Translations under genes and position numbers: made by a program
From: Mariannaea sp. PMI_226
Lineage: Eukaryota; Ascomycota; Sordariomycetes; Hypocreales; Nectriaceae
DNA length: 64,000 bases
Direction: 5' to 3'
Assembly: GCA_024336345.1 (NCBI GenBank)
Contig: JANFOG010000006.1
Coordinates: 1,364,001-1,428,000, forward strand
Part shown: positions 23,713 to 35,227 of the stretch, piece after piece
Numbering within the stretch: the stretch's first letter is position 1
Layout: each line of letters begins with the position of its first letter
The notes under the pieces: model-generated
What the model was told of the DNA's origin: nothing
Seen by the model: the letters and a program-made list of their open reading frames with translations, nothing else
The model's database searches: none

Positions 23713-24276
23713 AGGCAGACGGTGGTTGAGTCAAAGATGCTGTAGGGACAAGTACAACTGTCTTTTTTGTATTGGATAGGAATAAGTCTATGAGATACCC
23801 AAGAGGAGAATGGCACGAGGCACTGGAGTTTGGATGGTGGCTTCAACCTAGACGAGACCAAGCATAATGATATTGCAGAGTAGATTCACAAAAGACTGCA
23901 AAGTGCAACATGTACAGAAACTTGGGTTTCACCTGGAAAAGGGGCCTGGGATACATTGTATGTGGTCATACTCATTGCTTCGTGAAATGCTACCTAGTTG
24001 TGCTATGCTATGATTGTAACATGCCATGCCAAACCTGGCCAAAAAAAACAAAAGAGAAATGCCTTTCCTAGTCTAAATCGACTCTTTAAGAAAACTCCGA
24101 CGCTTTACAAATTCCAATGCTATCTATGCATGGTAGGCCTCAAGAGGGCACAAGGGGGTATAACAATGCGAGAAATCAAAAAGAGGAAAGGGAAGAGAAA
24201 AAAAAAAAAAAAAGGGGGGGGGGGGAGATTTGATACGGTGATCGGACGGACGTTGGGCAAAGTCTCATTCCAGAAT
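23713..24276. other. Convergent 3' flanks with an A16-G12 tract
   Basis: The heme-oxygenase-like gene (plus) and the CDT2-like gene (minus) converge here. The only notable element is the homopolymer pair at 24198-24225. No gene is seen. Confidence 0.6.
24198..24225. repeat. Homopolymer pair A16 followed by G12
   Basis: Sixteen A then twelve G about 50 bp beyond the CDT2 stop. On the minus strand it reads C12-T16, inside the probable CDT2 3' untranslated region. Lengths may be affected by sequencing error. Confidence 0.85.
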
Positions 24277-26637
24277 TCACTCGTCGTCATCCTCTTCAGC
24301 GTCCCAGTCTTCAGTCACATCGGCCCATCCAGCCATGTGTCGCTCACCGCCAAACTCGCCCACCTGGCGCAGGTGTCTTGCAGATGAATCATCTTCTTGC
24401 CACTGGCGAACGATAGAATCGTCGGAAGCAGTGACGAGTTTTCCATCATGAGCCCAGGAAAGAGCGGTGACTTCGCGGGAGTGGCCGCGGATCAGACCTG
24501 TTCCGGCGCGGAAGATGGGGATGGCGGAGGTAGGTGTGGATGAGCAGGATGATGAGAAGGACTGATTAGGGGTGGCAGCCACAGGAGGCTCGAGAATGTG
24601 AGCTCGACGAGCACTGTCGGCACGGAGGTAACGCTCGTCTGTTGGGAAGAGGACAGTGCAAGAATCAGAGCTACCGACAGCGAGGAGCTCTGACGAATGA
24701 GAGTTGCCTTTGGGTCGGATGGCACACTTCACATAGAAGGATCCAGCACGGAAGAGGTCGTGCTTGAAACCATACAGAGGACCAAGACCTTCAACACCAA
24801 TAGGACGGCGCTTCGCGGCGTTGTCAACAAGCTCTGGAGCATGGCCGAGGATCAGATGGTTCATCGAGTAGGCATAGACAGTGCTATCCTTGCAGACGGC
24901 GTATAGGCGTGCAGCATCAGAGCTTAAAGCGAGGGATGTGATTCCGTATGACCTCCATGTGTGGTTGGATGGCTGAATCGTCACGGCGAGAGGAGTCTCT
25001 TCAGCTTGACGTCTCGGCTTGACATACCGAGTATCCCAGAGTTTGATGCATGCATTGGCCTCTGAACCAGAGAGGAGAAGGTGCTCACGGCCCGGGGGCA
25101 GCCAGTGGATAGCAGTGACAGACGCGGCAGAGGTGATGCCCTGAATAGTACGCTCATGGGTATTATTGAGTGAATTCACCTTCTTGGCAGCAATGGACTC
25201 GAGACGGGTATCTCGAGGAACCAAACCCGCGGGACCACGGGTAGAGAAGCAGTTGACTGGTACTGCAGAGCAACGCAAATCCCAGACTTGAATACACCCG
25301 GCCTTGTCTGAAGTGGCGAGGACGTTTCCTGCTGCTTGGCCGGGTTGGAAGGAGACCTGTCGTAGTGAGTCCCAATGTCCTCCCTCCAGGTCAAAAGCAA
25401 CAGTCTGGGTGGCAGTGTCCACAATCTTTGCGGTCCGGTCGCCGCAGGCTGTGGCGAGACGGAAATCGTCCTCCGAAAAGGCCATATCCATGATGGCGTT
25501 GTTGTGAACATTGAAAATGAGATCGACTTTAGCTTCGGTGGGACTACTCGCGATCGTCGTCTTGAAGAAGCGTACTGAGCCCTCCTCATCACCAATTGCA
25601 GTCACGGAAGCCGAGTGGCAACTGGCAAGACTGAACGGAATGGTGTTACCCTGCCGACCATTCGCGTTCACTTGGTGGACGTCTGAGCTGCTGCTGTAGA
25701 ACGAAGCCGTTTCGCTTCGATAGTCAGCGGCTGGGCAGGCGAGATACTGGCGCCCGGTATGAGATGCAAAGCCATGCTCACGTTCGAGCAGCTGGGCCTC
25801 AAAACCCCTGTTGGCGAACTTTCTAATTGGCCTGGGTTCGTATCCTTCAAGAGTCTGCAAATACTTGGTTAGGAGATCTGAATGGTGACTTCGGAATATG
25901 AATGTGCATACGTAAGATTCCGCAGGGATACAGGAGATTGTGGTAGGGTTGTTATCGGCAATAGGGATACCCTTGGCAGCCCGAGCAGCTCCACGACTAG
26001 CTTTGAAGAATTGGCTCTGTCAAGGAGTTAGGGGGCCGAAGCTGCCGACATAGGCCAGAATCGAGCTTACCAAAGTAATTTTGCGTTGATCTGACAGGTC
26101 CATGGAATTTTGAGCTGCAGGAGTTGCTGAAGATGCAGATGCTTCTTCTGTCTCGAGCTGTTGATCGGCCTCTGGAAGGATGAGCGTTGGTGGTAGCATT
26201 CCAGACCGAAGAGCACGCCGTTTGGAAGGCGTGCCATCGACATCCCTCCATCTTCGTTTCCGAACATCATTTTCGTCTTCGTCTTCGTCATTTCCGAACC
26301 GGCGGGTTGGGGAGGAGGTAGGAGAAATGGGGTCAGAGGCGATAGGATCACTCAGAACGGATGTTGGGGATAGAGGTCGTCGGTTCGTAGATGAAGAGTT
26401 GAGGCTACCGAGAATCCTTCGGCTGGTAGGAAGGCTGGTGAGGTTCGATCGAGGTGTAAAGAAGCGGCCAAAACGTCGTGGAGTTACTGAAGGATTTCGT
26501 CTTTCCTTTCGTCTTGACGATCTCGTTGGTGACAAGAGACCATTAGAATGTGCAGGTGAGGATGACATGATGGTTGATGGTAGAGCTGATGGACTTGACG
26601 ACGGTGCATATGATGCTGACAGGCTATGACGATCCAT
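24277..26637 (-). CDS. CDT2: CDT2-like WD40 substrate receptor of CRL4 ubiquitin ligase, 3 exons
   Basis: Exons 26637-26071, 26016-25912 and 25854-24277 give 749 residues. The first ~190 residues are disordered, Ser/Arg-rich, with RRFGRFFTPRS. From about residue 270 to the end runs a WD40 propeller: HNNAIMDMAFSEDDFRLAT, ACGDRTAKIVDTATQ, IQVWDLRC, IKLWDTRY and HSREVTALSWAHDGKLVTAS. Two WDxR boxes (WDLR, WDTR) are the signature of receptors that dock on DDB1 in Cullin4 ligases. The repeat order and the phrase around the SGDxTAK box resemble animal DTL and fission yeast Cdt2, which direct destruction of Cdt1 and other replication factors when bound to PCNA. The C-terminus is acidic (DAEEDDDE). 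Function by orthology is well supported but not proven; another DCAF is the alternative. It diverges from DUG3 across 2 kb. Confidence 0.82.
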
Positions 26638-28704
26638 CGTCGGGAAGATTAGGCAGGGAAATAGACCTGGATAATGAGCTTGGTTGAAGAATTAAGAGGA
26701 AGAATATGTATAAGACAGGGGGCAAGCTCAAGAATATTTATTTGTCAGGGCACAGGTAAAAAATGTCGAAGAAGAGAGGTCAATATGAATCAATCAAGTC
26801 TCGGGCAGCCAAGCGGGTTTTGATAGGCGTGGAAAGGGCCAAATGGCCGGGGCTGGGAGTCGGTACCGGAAGCAGGAGTGGAGAGACATTTGACGCGGTC
26901 GCGGCGACGCGGATCGTGTAAATTGGCGATGGGCGACTAGTTCGCGTTGAAGCATTCCTACTTTGGCAGTGCACCGCCACGAAAATCGGTAGTACGCCAC
27001 ATGTGGCACAGATTCTCCCAATTGGAAACGGCTCGTCAGGTTCCACTCCACTCTTGAACGCAAGGGAGGAAGCCGCAATGGCACGTTGTTGGGCCAGAAG
27101 GAGACAAACACATCGCCCTACCGACCAAGTGACATGGGCACAGTCCGTATTGTGCTCCAAGCCCGACTTCGTTCCGACACCTGGAGGTAACTATGTATGT
27201 GAGTCTGTGGCTTGTCACAGAGCATCCATTAGTGAATGACCCATGTCTAAAAAATGGAATGGATTTCTACACAAAAGCTGAATTAGATGATGAGTTGTCA
27301 ATTGACGGAGGGAAGTGGGAAAGGGGGAATGTGACAGGAGACAAGGGTAAAGAAAAAAAAAAAACACCTACCATGGAAAGACGAAAAGGAGGAAAAAGAA
27401 GGAGGGACTTTGACTCTATCTATTGAAAGAGAGGGATTTGCCCTGACGCCATCCTTCCCCTTCAACAATGCGTATTCTACCTTTTGTCCCAAATACAGCC
27501 TACAGTCCCTTTCTCTACATTGCTTCGTGTTTCAGAAGAAGAAACTTCATTTCTTTGACCAGTCCAAAGTGAGGCCAGACCGTCATCGAAAATTACCGGT
27601 ACTGTGGTTACCGTAGCTTCTGGGGAGTGAGCTCAGCTTTTTCGATGAGTCTACAGACTAGCTGGCCCCACTTCGGAGCCACATCCCCCGGACTCGATGT
27701 CGCCCTCCGCGCTCCACGGAGCAGACAGCAGCCAGTAACCGAATCGTTGACCGGAGTCATTCCCGAAAAAGCTGGGCAGCATTGATGTAACCTACGGGCG
27801 CACTTGGGGTGCGAATGCACTGGACGTGATGTTTTGGGGCGATGGTAGTTTGTTAGGATTGCAAAAGCAACGTGCATCTACCTGGTAAGACTTTAGCCAA
27901 GAAATACCTCTACGTATGTGGCACAGGAGGTACGGTACATCTATCATCCTGCAGACATTTGTTGAGAAGCAAGAAAGTATTACAGAGTACCTGGTTGAGA
28001 AGCAACCCAAGGCGCCCACCTACTACCTACAGTATATGCAAGGCAAGGTACCTGTAGGCAGGGTTACACGGAGGACAGTGCTGTAGTATTCTGAGTCTTT
28101 AGTCTTCCCCAATCTCAAAAAGTCTGATTCAACAGTGACGTCTCATACCTTCAAATGATGCCATCGACCAAATCAGCTGCAGGAACGCGGCCCAAGTGGC
28201 CGAGTAGAAGAAAAAAGTCCAATGCAGCTCCTCCTTGTCTCGAACCTTTGACTCACCCCTTCTCCTGATCTAACGCTACGTACTTAGTATGTCCTCTGTA
28301 GAGGTTGTCATATCTTACGGAGCTGAGCCGCTAATAATTGTTTATTCCGTTCCTCATCACCCCTAGGCCCCTATTATTTGCACACTTGGTCCCCATCTCA
28401 TTGGCTCTCCCGACCCAAACTAATGCCGCCCGTCGCCCTGTCTTAGACCGCCCAGGGCCCATAGGCCATCCACCGCTCCGAAAAAGCAAGCCAATGGTGT
28501 CATCTCTCAGATTGATTCATCAACTTCAACCGCACAAGTATTGATTCTTCCAGCACCTCCTCGACCGCTGGGATAGAAAGCCTTGCATATATCTACCCTT
28601 TATCCATATCAATAGACTATTCCTCTTCCCTCCCAAAACTTTGTCCTTAACTTTACCCGCCCTGCCTCGAATCGGCTCAAGGCGCGTACGCAGTCTCTTC
28701 CATC
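26638..28704. other. Divergent promoter region between CDT2 and DUG3, 2.1 kb
   Basis: Should contain both promoters. A 7-bp inverted repeat cctacag/ctgtagg lies at 28027-28033 and 28052-28058 with TACCT motifs around it. The last 350 bp before DUG3 is pyrimidine-rich, typical of a fungal leader. Frames at 26780-27239 overlap on both strands and are not called. Confidence 0.55.
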
Positions 28705-30349
28705 ATGTGCCGTTTCCTGGTGCGTCACCCTCCGACTCCGGCCCCCTTTCAGCTGCAACGTCCCAACATACTGACATCTGCCTTCGCTCTAGGTCTACAA
28801 GGGCAGCGACGAAATTCTCCTTTCCAAACTGATTCTTGACCCGACCCATTCCATCCTCAAGCAATCCTTCGACTCACGGTTGCGCCTCGTGAGTCTCCGC
28901 CACACTCCCACCCTCAGTACCCAAATCTTTGCGCCCCTCTTCTAACCATGCCATGACTTGTCACAGGATACTCGCCGCGGACAGAACAATGCAGATGGCT
29001 TTGGCATAGGCTTCTACACCGATCCCAAACTCGGCTCAGCGCCTTGCCTCTTCACCTCGACCATCCCCGCCTGGAACTGCACCAACCTCCAGCGAATAGC
29101 TTCCAAGACCGCCTCCCGCCTTATCTTTGGCCATGTCCGTGCGACAACCGAAGGATCGCTGAGCGAAGATAACTGTCACCCTTTTACTCATGGCAGCTTG
29201 ATGTGGATGCACAATGGCGGATTGGGCGGCTGGAAACACATCAAACGCCGCCTCGGCGAGCGTCTTGCTGATAAGTGGTACCTTGGCGTTCACGGCGGCA
29301 CCGACAGTGAGTGGGCATTCGCCCTCTTCCTCGACACCCTGGAGCGACTTGGCCACAACCCCAGCGCATGCCCTGAGACAGGTTTCGGCCCCACGATCCT
29401 GCGCGAAGCCATGAAACGAACCATTGCCCAGATCAACGAGATGACCGATGCGATCCCCGAGAGCATCCTCCAATCCGAAGATGTAGACACTCGAAGTCTC
29501 CTGAATTTCGCCGTGACCGATGGCCACAGCGTCATCTGCACCCGATACATTAGCAGTTCATCCGACGAGGCGGCTAGCTTGTACTACTCCTCGGGAACCC
29601 AGTGGACTACTCGAACAAGTTCAGCAGATGATAGGCAGTACCAGATGGAGCGGAAGGACAAGGGCGCGGATATTGTTCTGGTTGCTAGCGAACCATTGAC
29701 ATTCGAGAGAGGTTTGTTGGGCACCATTGTAAAATCTCAATGTATTGACCGTTTGATTACTGACCGTTTCCTAGAAAACTGGGTCAACGTACCAACCAAT
29801 TCGATTCTAACTATTCACAAGCAGACCGTCATGGTGCATCCGATCATTGACAAATACTTTGAACGAGATCCTCATCACGTCCGTTCCAGTGCCTTTGTTC
29901 AGGCCAAGGGTTTGACATCGAACGAGAAGACTCGTGGCAACTCAGCTAGCCCTGCGGGTCTCGACCGTAACCACTCGCCCGACCTCGACGGCTATCGAAA
30001 GATGATGACGGCGGCTCTGCCAGTGAGCTCGTCGAGGAGCCTCAGTCCGGATCTGACTCGCCGGTCGAGGGCACCTCCAGCCATACGAGAGCCCATTACT
30101 GTGACATCACCGTCTCAATCGTCCATCGCCACGCAGTCTACCAACAAAATTGTCCCCGCACAGGGCAATATCAAGGTGAAACGTCGCTCTGCTCACGTGC
30201 TTGACAACGCTCCTGATTTAGAAGACCAAATGTCGGATTCTGACGAACCAGCAGCTCGCGTACCAGACGTACGGAACCCGAGGAAGCTCTCACAGTTCTT
30301 CCCAGAACTAGCCCTCGCCGCCGACCTGAGGACCCGAGCTGGTGCATGA
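28705..30349 (+). CDS. DUG3: DUG3 class II glutamine amidotransferase, 3 exons
   Basis: Exons 28705-28719, 28793-28888 and 28967-30349 give 497 residues. The first exon encodes only five residues, MCRFL; Cys2 is the N-terminal nucleophile once Met is removed, so this tiny exon carries the catalytic residue. Hallmarks of the class II amidotransferase fold follow: NNADGFGIGFYTD, FGHVRATTEG, ENCHPF-like DNCHPFTHGSLMWMHNGG, GGTDSEWAFALFLDTLE, and VASEPLTFERG near residue 240. In yeast Dug3 works with Dug2 to break the gamma-glutamyl bond of glutathione in the cytosol, the gamma-glutamyltransferase-independent pathway. Roughly the last 170 residues are Ser/Pro-rich, disordered and absent from the shorter yeast protein; this tail may carry regulation. 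A partner Dug2 gene is not in the window. Confidence 0.93.
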
Positions 30350-31850
30350 GGAAAAAGGAAAAGAGTGGAGTGACTTGCATCCCAAGATGCCTTTTTTTTT
30401 TTTCAGTTCTTTGCTGCTGCTGTACCTTCTTAAGTTCTGGTGTCTTTTGCTTCCTGTTGGGTGTTTGGGCATGTAACTCTCCTTCTTGTGTACACATTAA
30501 GCTGGCGCCAAAATTGGGTTGGTGCTGCAAGATATACCCGCGTGTGCTGTAGGTACTGGCATCATCATGAAAAGCTGCAAGCGATGCTTTTTATTTTACG
30601 AAATCAACATTTAGCAATGAAGAAAAAAAACTGGAGAGGAAAATCCATCGCTCTCGCTCTCTCCCTCCCTCTCTTTCTGTGTGTGTGTGCTTGTGTGTAT
30701 CTGTCAAATTTCAAATTGCATCCTTGTCCCTCCTCTTGTTTTCTTTTCCTGTTTTCTTTTCTTTTTCTTTTCGTACCATTTTGAAATTACTTGTCTTCAT
30801 TGAGATGTTGTAGCCTTTGGGCGATTTTAGAGAGAAAGCAAAAAAGAAAAAAAAAAACCCCAAGCTCGAAACCTTAACCGGTTACAGTTGTGATGTTACT
30901 TTATAGCTTAAAGCATGTAGACGTTGAAAGGTCCAGAACCATTCATGATCCACCAGAGCTAGAAAAGGACCTGAAGGCTTCATTTCTAAATCTTGTCCAC
31001 TGGACGAGGCAATAGTAACAAGCGGATTCCATGAATGTGTGTTGTGTGAATCAGTTGACCTCAAAACTCGATTCATTGCTTTTTCTTTTTTTCTTTTTCC
31101 TTCTTTTTCTCGTAGTCTATATTTTGTCTGTCTCTTTTCCATTTTTTTTCCTTTTTGCTTCTGAGGTTTTCATCCTTTTTTCGTTTTTTTTTAACCTTTC
31201 TTTTTGTTGATGCCTCATCATTCCTCCTTTCGGACAATTGAGTTTTACTACCAACGGGTAAGACAATGTAAACCGAAAACGATCAAATTTAGAGGCGGAA
31301 GAAATTGGCAACAGCTGCTGGTGGCTGCGTCCCTTCCTCCAAGCTCTGTGGGAGAAAGAGAGAGACGGAGAGCGAAAAAGAAAAATAAAAATTTACTCTC
31401 CTCGATGCCTTCACCTACCTTTGAGAAGGTTGACAGCTGCAGAACAATTCGTGCAAGCTGTCTCAACCTTCAGGGTTCTTCTTCCTCAACGTATTCCCTC
31501 TGCCCTGATCTCTTGAGAGGGAAGCAACTCCTTGTTATTTGAGCACCTCTGCAGCTCCCTCACCTCACCTGTCTCGCCGCGTCACCTGCCCTACTGTTCA
31601 ATTTCGTCATCTCTCTGCCTCAACATCTCTTCGCTCCCAAGTATCAGATGAGGCGTCATTCAGTGTACATCAACATATCTGAAACTGATTATAGCCACCC
31701 TCAAGAGATATCTCATTTCCTCATTGTTTTCAACGCCTCACCCAGAGAGATATAGGAAAAGAAAAGGAAGAATATACTAGGAAATCACCCACGCTGCCTG
31801 TGGGCGCAGGGGAAGAAGAAGAAGAAGAAGAAGGACTAGCCTCTACAGCT
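30350..31850. other. Spacer with long CT-rich and poly-T tracts, 1.5 kb
   Basis: 3' flank of DUG3 and leader of the next plus-strand gene. Strong strand asymmetry: T/C-rich runs at about 30650-30780 and 31075-31205, and several A or T homopolymers. No ORF with family resemblance. A GAA-rich run (31810-31832) lies just before the next ATG. Confidence 0.55.
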
Positions 31851-32600
31851 ATGCCGTGCTGCATCGCCATCATCCGCTTCCTCCAGTGCGGCCACAAGAA
31901 TCTTTTCAAGATTGGCTGCACAAAAGGCTGCGAAAATCTATGTGAAGTGTCCCGCCAGCGAACTTTGCTCGTCACCGAGTATCTCTGGATGTGCGAAGAC
32001 TGCAATCTTCGTATCTGGGGCGAGGAGGATGATACCCGAGCGGACGCATGGGAGGTTCGAGCGGACGGCATCCGATCTGATTTCTCGCACTCGCATAGAA
32101 CAGATTTGCTGAACGGACTGGTGGATAACCTGCACGCCCGCGAGAGACTGGAGGACAAAAGGGTGGAAGCCACTCGGCTACTAAGGTTAGAAGAAACGCA
32201 ATGGGTCGCCGAGTGGACCTTTGAGTACGCCATGATGATCTTCGACGTCTTGTATAAGCAAGTCTATGATCCTCAACGAGCAAGGGAACGGATTCGACAG
32301 TTGCTGACCTTGCGACTATGGGACTTGATTGTGGTTCGGGACTCTCTGCGAGATGGCAAGGAGCTACTCAGACATCAATCCAAGAGATCAGGGTTTATCA
32401 TTTCAGGTTAGAAACATGTTCCATCATCCATCTATTCTTTTCTTACTGCTCTCGACGGCGTTGGCTGACACATATGTGCTTTTCTCTTAAACCTAAAAGG
32501 CCAAGGAGGATCACAGCAAGCAGAATTGATTGAAGATACTCAGGAGCTCCCTCCAATTCCAGTGTTTGATGAAGCTGACGACGAGGATATGAGCTTCTGA
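31851..32600 (+). CDS. Orphan protein with Cys-rich N-terminus, 2 exons
   Basis: Exons 31851-32406 and 32500-32600 (93-nt intron with a GTTAGA donor) give 218 residues. The start is the first ATG (MPCCIAIIRF); the frame continues upstream through a GAA run without ATG. The N-terminal 55 residues carry cysteines and a histidine in QCGHKNLFKIGCTKGCENLC followed by WMCEDCNLRIW, a pattern fit for one or two zinc sites. The rest is charged and helical (LEDKRVEATRLLRLEETQW, RARERIRQLLTLRLWDLIV), perhaps coiled coil. Splicing replaces an early stop with an acidic tail ending DEADDEDMSF. I do not recognise the family. There is no signal peptide. Zinc-ribbon-like binding is inferred only from cysteine spacing. 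Confidence 0.65.
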
Positions 32601-33607
32601 TTCTGGGTTTCCTGCCTCATTCAGGGAATAATAGACGGGAAACCACAGCATAGCCAGGGATTCCGCTGGAGAACAGCTTTGGTACTTTGGAGTAACGTTG
32701 CCCCAATACAGAATTGCCGAGGGAGGAAACAAGATGACTTCGTCAAGATAGTCTTGCAGAAGAAAAAAAAACAATAATAACTATGTACATAGTCAGTATG
32801 AAGAAAGCAGGTTGACAGAACTGCAGGGGTTTGGGCATGGCCTATTTTGTCCCACTATCACCATGACGGTGAGTACCTTAATAGGAAAAGGAAGAAAATT
32901 CGCAAAATGAGCAAACGAATTATTTACCATGTTTGCTATTTCTTACCGTAACTGGCCTCCCTCTGCATCCAGCCTAGCAAAGGACAAAAGATAGGAATGC
33001 AGAGCTACTGCAGGGATCTTTTGAATCAAGGAACATGAAATCATGACCAGCTTCTTTCTGCGTGTTCCCATTCCACAATTTCCACTTGTTATAATTTAGC
33101 CTACTCCGTTTCCACACAGCATATAGATAGTCCCATAAGAAAGAAAGAGGAGGCAGAAAAGAAAATATGACAAGTTTCGGACCCATAGGTAAGGGTACAT
33201 CCCATTTCATGGTCCATGAGGTTCATCTCGCCAGTTATCACATCATTCACCATGCTCGTCGGGATCCGTTTCATGGATGGAACGAACTCCCGCACCCCCA
33301 AGCCGAACGTAACCCCCTCTCTCCCCCCCCCCTGGCCCCCTTGCTGCTTGTTGGAGATATTCCTTCGCACGTACCATAAGTAGTAGGGGAAAAAAAGAAA
33401 AAAAGAAGAAGGAAAAAAACCACCGCACATTTACGGGTATCCTGGATGGAGGTGATCTTCATCTTCCTTTGGCCCACTCATACGCGACGTACATGACGAC
33501 CCTCCTCCTTCGGTTCAGGAAATCGGGGATTGGGATCTTGGACTGCTTGGGCGGATAACTTCTCATTACTGGTTTTGTTCGTGGTTTGGGCGGCAAACGC
33601 ACCCTGT

Positions 33608-33718
33608 CACTCTCTCTCACTCGCTCTCTCTCTCTTCTCTCCTCCTACTCCTCCCCCCCTGGTCGTCCTCTGTCTCTCGTCAACTCTCTCTCCCTCTCCC
33701 TATCTCTATCTCTCTCCA
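33608..33718. repeat. CT-rich microsatellite tract
   Basis: About 110 bp made almost wholly of CT, TCC and CTC units on the plus strand. Simple-sequence DNA between convergent genes. Confidence 0.85.
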
Positions 33719-34071
33719 CATTTAGCTGCTGCACTTATGCTGCCTAGCACTTTGCCTACCCCGACCTACTACTACAAAGTCTAGGTAACTCCTACATAGG
33801 TAGTGTGCAGACAATACTATGTAGTAGTATGGATGCTTCCACTTTCATAACGACCAATCGTAACAACCTCAAACAAGGAGCTCGCGTTCGTACTACCTGA
33901 CGTAGTATCTACCTAATTATGTCGAAACTAGTTGATCGCCTATGCCTGTCATTCTCCTCCCCTCCCCTTCCCCCATGCTCGCTCTCTCTCTCTATCTAGT
34001 TATCTTACTCTTTATCCACCAAGCGCCCAAATGGAAAACCTCGAAGCTGTCTGCAAATGGGACATCACTTT

Positions 34072-34113
34072 GCCCCCCCCCCCCTCCTCTCCTCTCCTCT
34101 CCCTCCTCTCCCT
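34072..34113. repeat. C-run and CCTCT repeat tract
   Basis: A run of C followed by repeated CCTCT units. It generates spurious Pro/Ser/Leu-rich frames in all three plus-strand frames. Confidence 0.8.
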
Positions 34114-35227
34114 GTCGCGCATCCGGAACTCAACCCACCACTCACATTCGAACCCTCAACTTACCCCCCTCCTCTTGTCACCAAAAGTTCCCACACCCTC
34201 ATGCATGCACGCACTTTCGTACATGTAGCTGGGCAAAAATCCCGACCTTTGAGCATTTTTTTCTACATGCACCCACACTCACAAAGCACAACTCACTCTC
34301 ACACACACCCTTCTAAACTACATTTGTAATGATCCCGCAAAACGGACAAACACCTTTTCAGCGAAACAAAGAAACATCATTTAAACTACAATCATACCGC
34401 ATCTCCGGGGTACTGCAGGTACTCTAATCAAGGCTCCCCTTCCTCCCACCAAGGTCCCCACGTCAGTCCCAGGTCCCACACACAAACCAATAGTAATGAA
34501 CAACACACACGCTCAAAGAAGTATCGACGCCTCCTCCTTATCGCCCCGTCCCGTTCACCGGCGGGTGGAGCACACCCGCTTCCGATACCTTGCTGCCAAC
34601 CCGTTTTCCACCAGATAGATGCAGATGCCTGTTGCACGTCGTATTTGGCTGCACTGCACTGCATGTTGCTGCACTGGCCGGCGGCGCCATACATGAGCCA
34701 GCCGAAGGCCCACCCCTGGTGCCGAGTGCTCGTGGGATCATGGCATGTGGTTTGTTGCAGGCTGCATGGAGCACCCTGGAAACACACAAAGAGGCTGTGA
34801 GACGAGGCACAAGGCTACCAAGAGAGAGAGAGCGGCAGAGACAGAGAGACACATGCAGGGAATTTTTTTTTTCCTTCCAAAGTTCCTTAAGACTACCCAT
34901 ACAGGTGTAGCTTACCTATGTAGATGTAAGCCAGATGCAGATGCAAATGCAAGTGTGCTGTGCCGTTTTAACGCCAACGCTGCTATCTGGATGCCAAACA
35001 CAGTCAAGAGAATCAACCCAAAGTACAAATACAATACACTCCAATGCGCATGCCCTTGCCCAAGACCCATCCCATCCCGTCATTCCAAGTTCTCTTTCCC
35101 AATTCCCAGGGCAAATGACATCCCTGTTGATGCAAAACCTCAATGACGGAGCTGCCCATAAAGTGAAACCAGATAGTTCTCCCCTTCACATGACCCCCAT
35201 GCGTATTTCCTACCCGTAACCAGTTTA

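Larger units (their letters stand above)
32601..35227. other. Convergent spacer with CT/C microsatellites, 2.6 kb
   Basis: 3' flanks of the orphan (plus) and the Zn2Cys6 gene (minus). Contains a CT-rich tract (33608-33718), a C/T tract with a C run (34072-34113), TAGGTA/TACCTA motifs near 33781-33915 and 34910-34920, and AT-rich patches. The long frames at 33932-34329 are translated microsatellite and are not genes. Confidence 0.6.

Noticed and set aside
33932..34329. Pro/Ser/Leu-rich frames in all three plus-strand frames
   Set aside because: They are translations of a C/T microsatellite.
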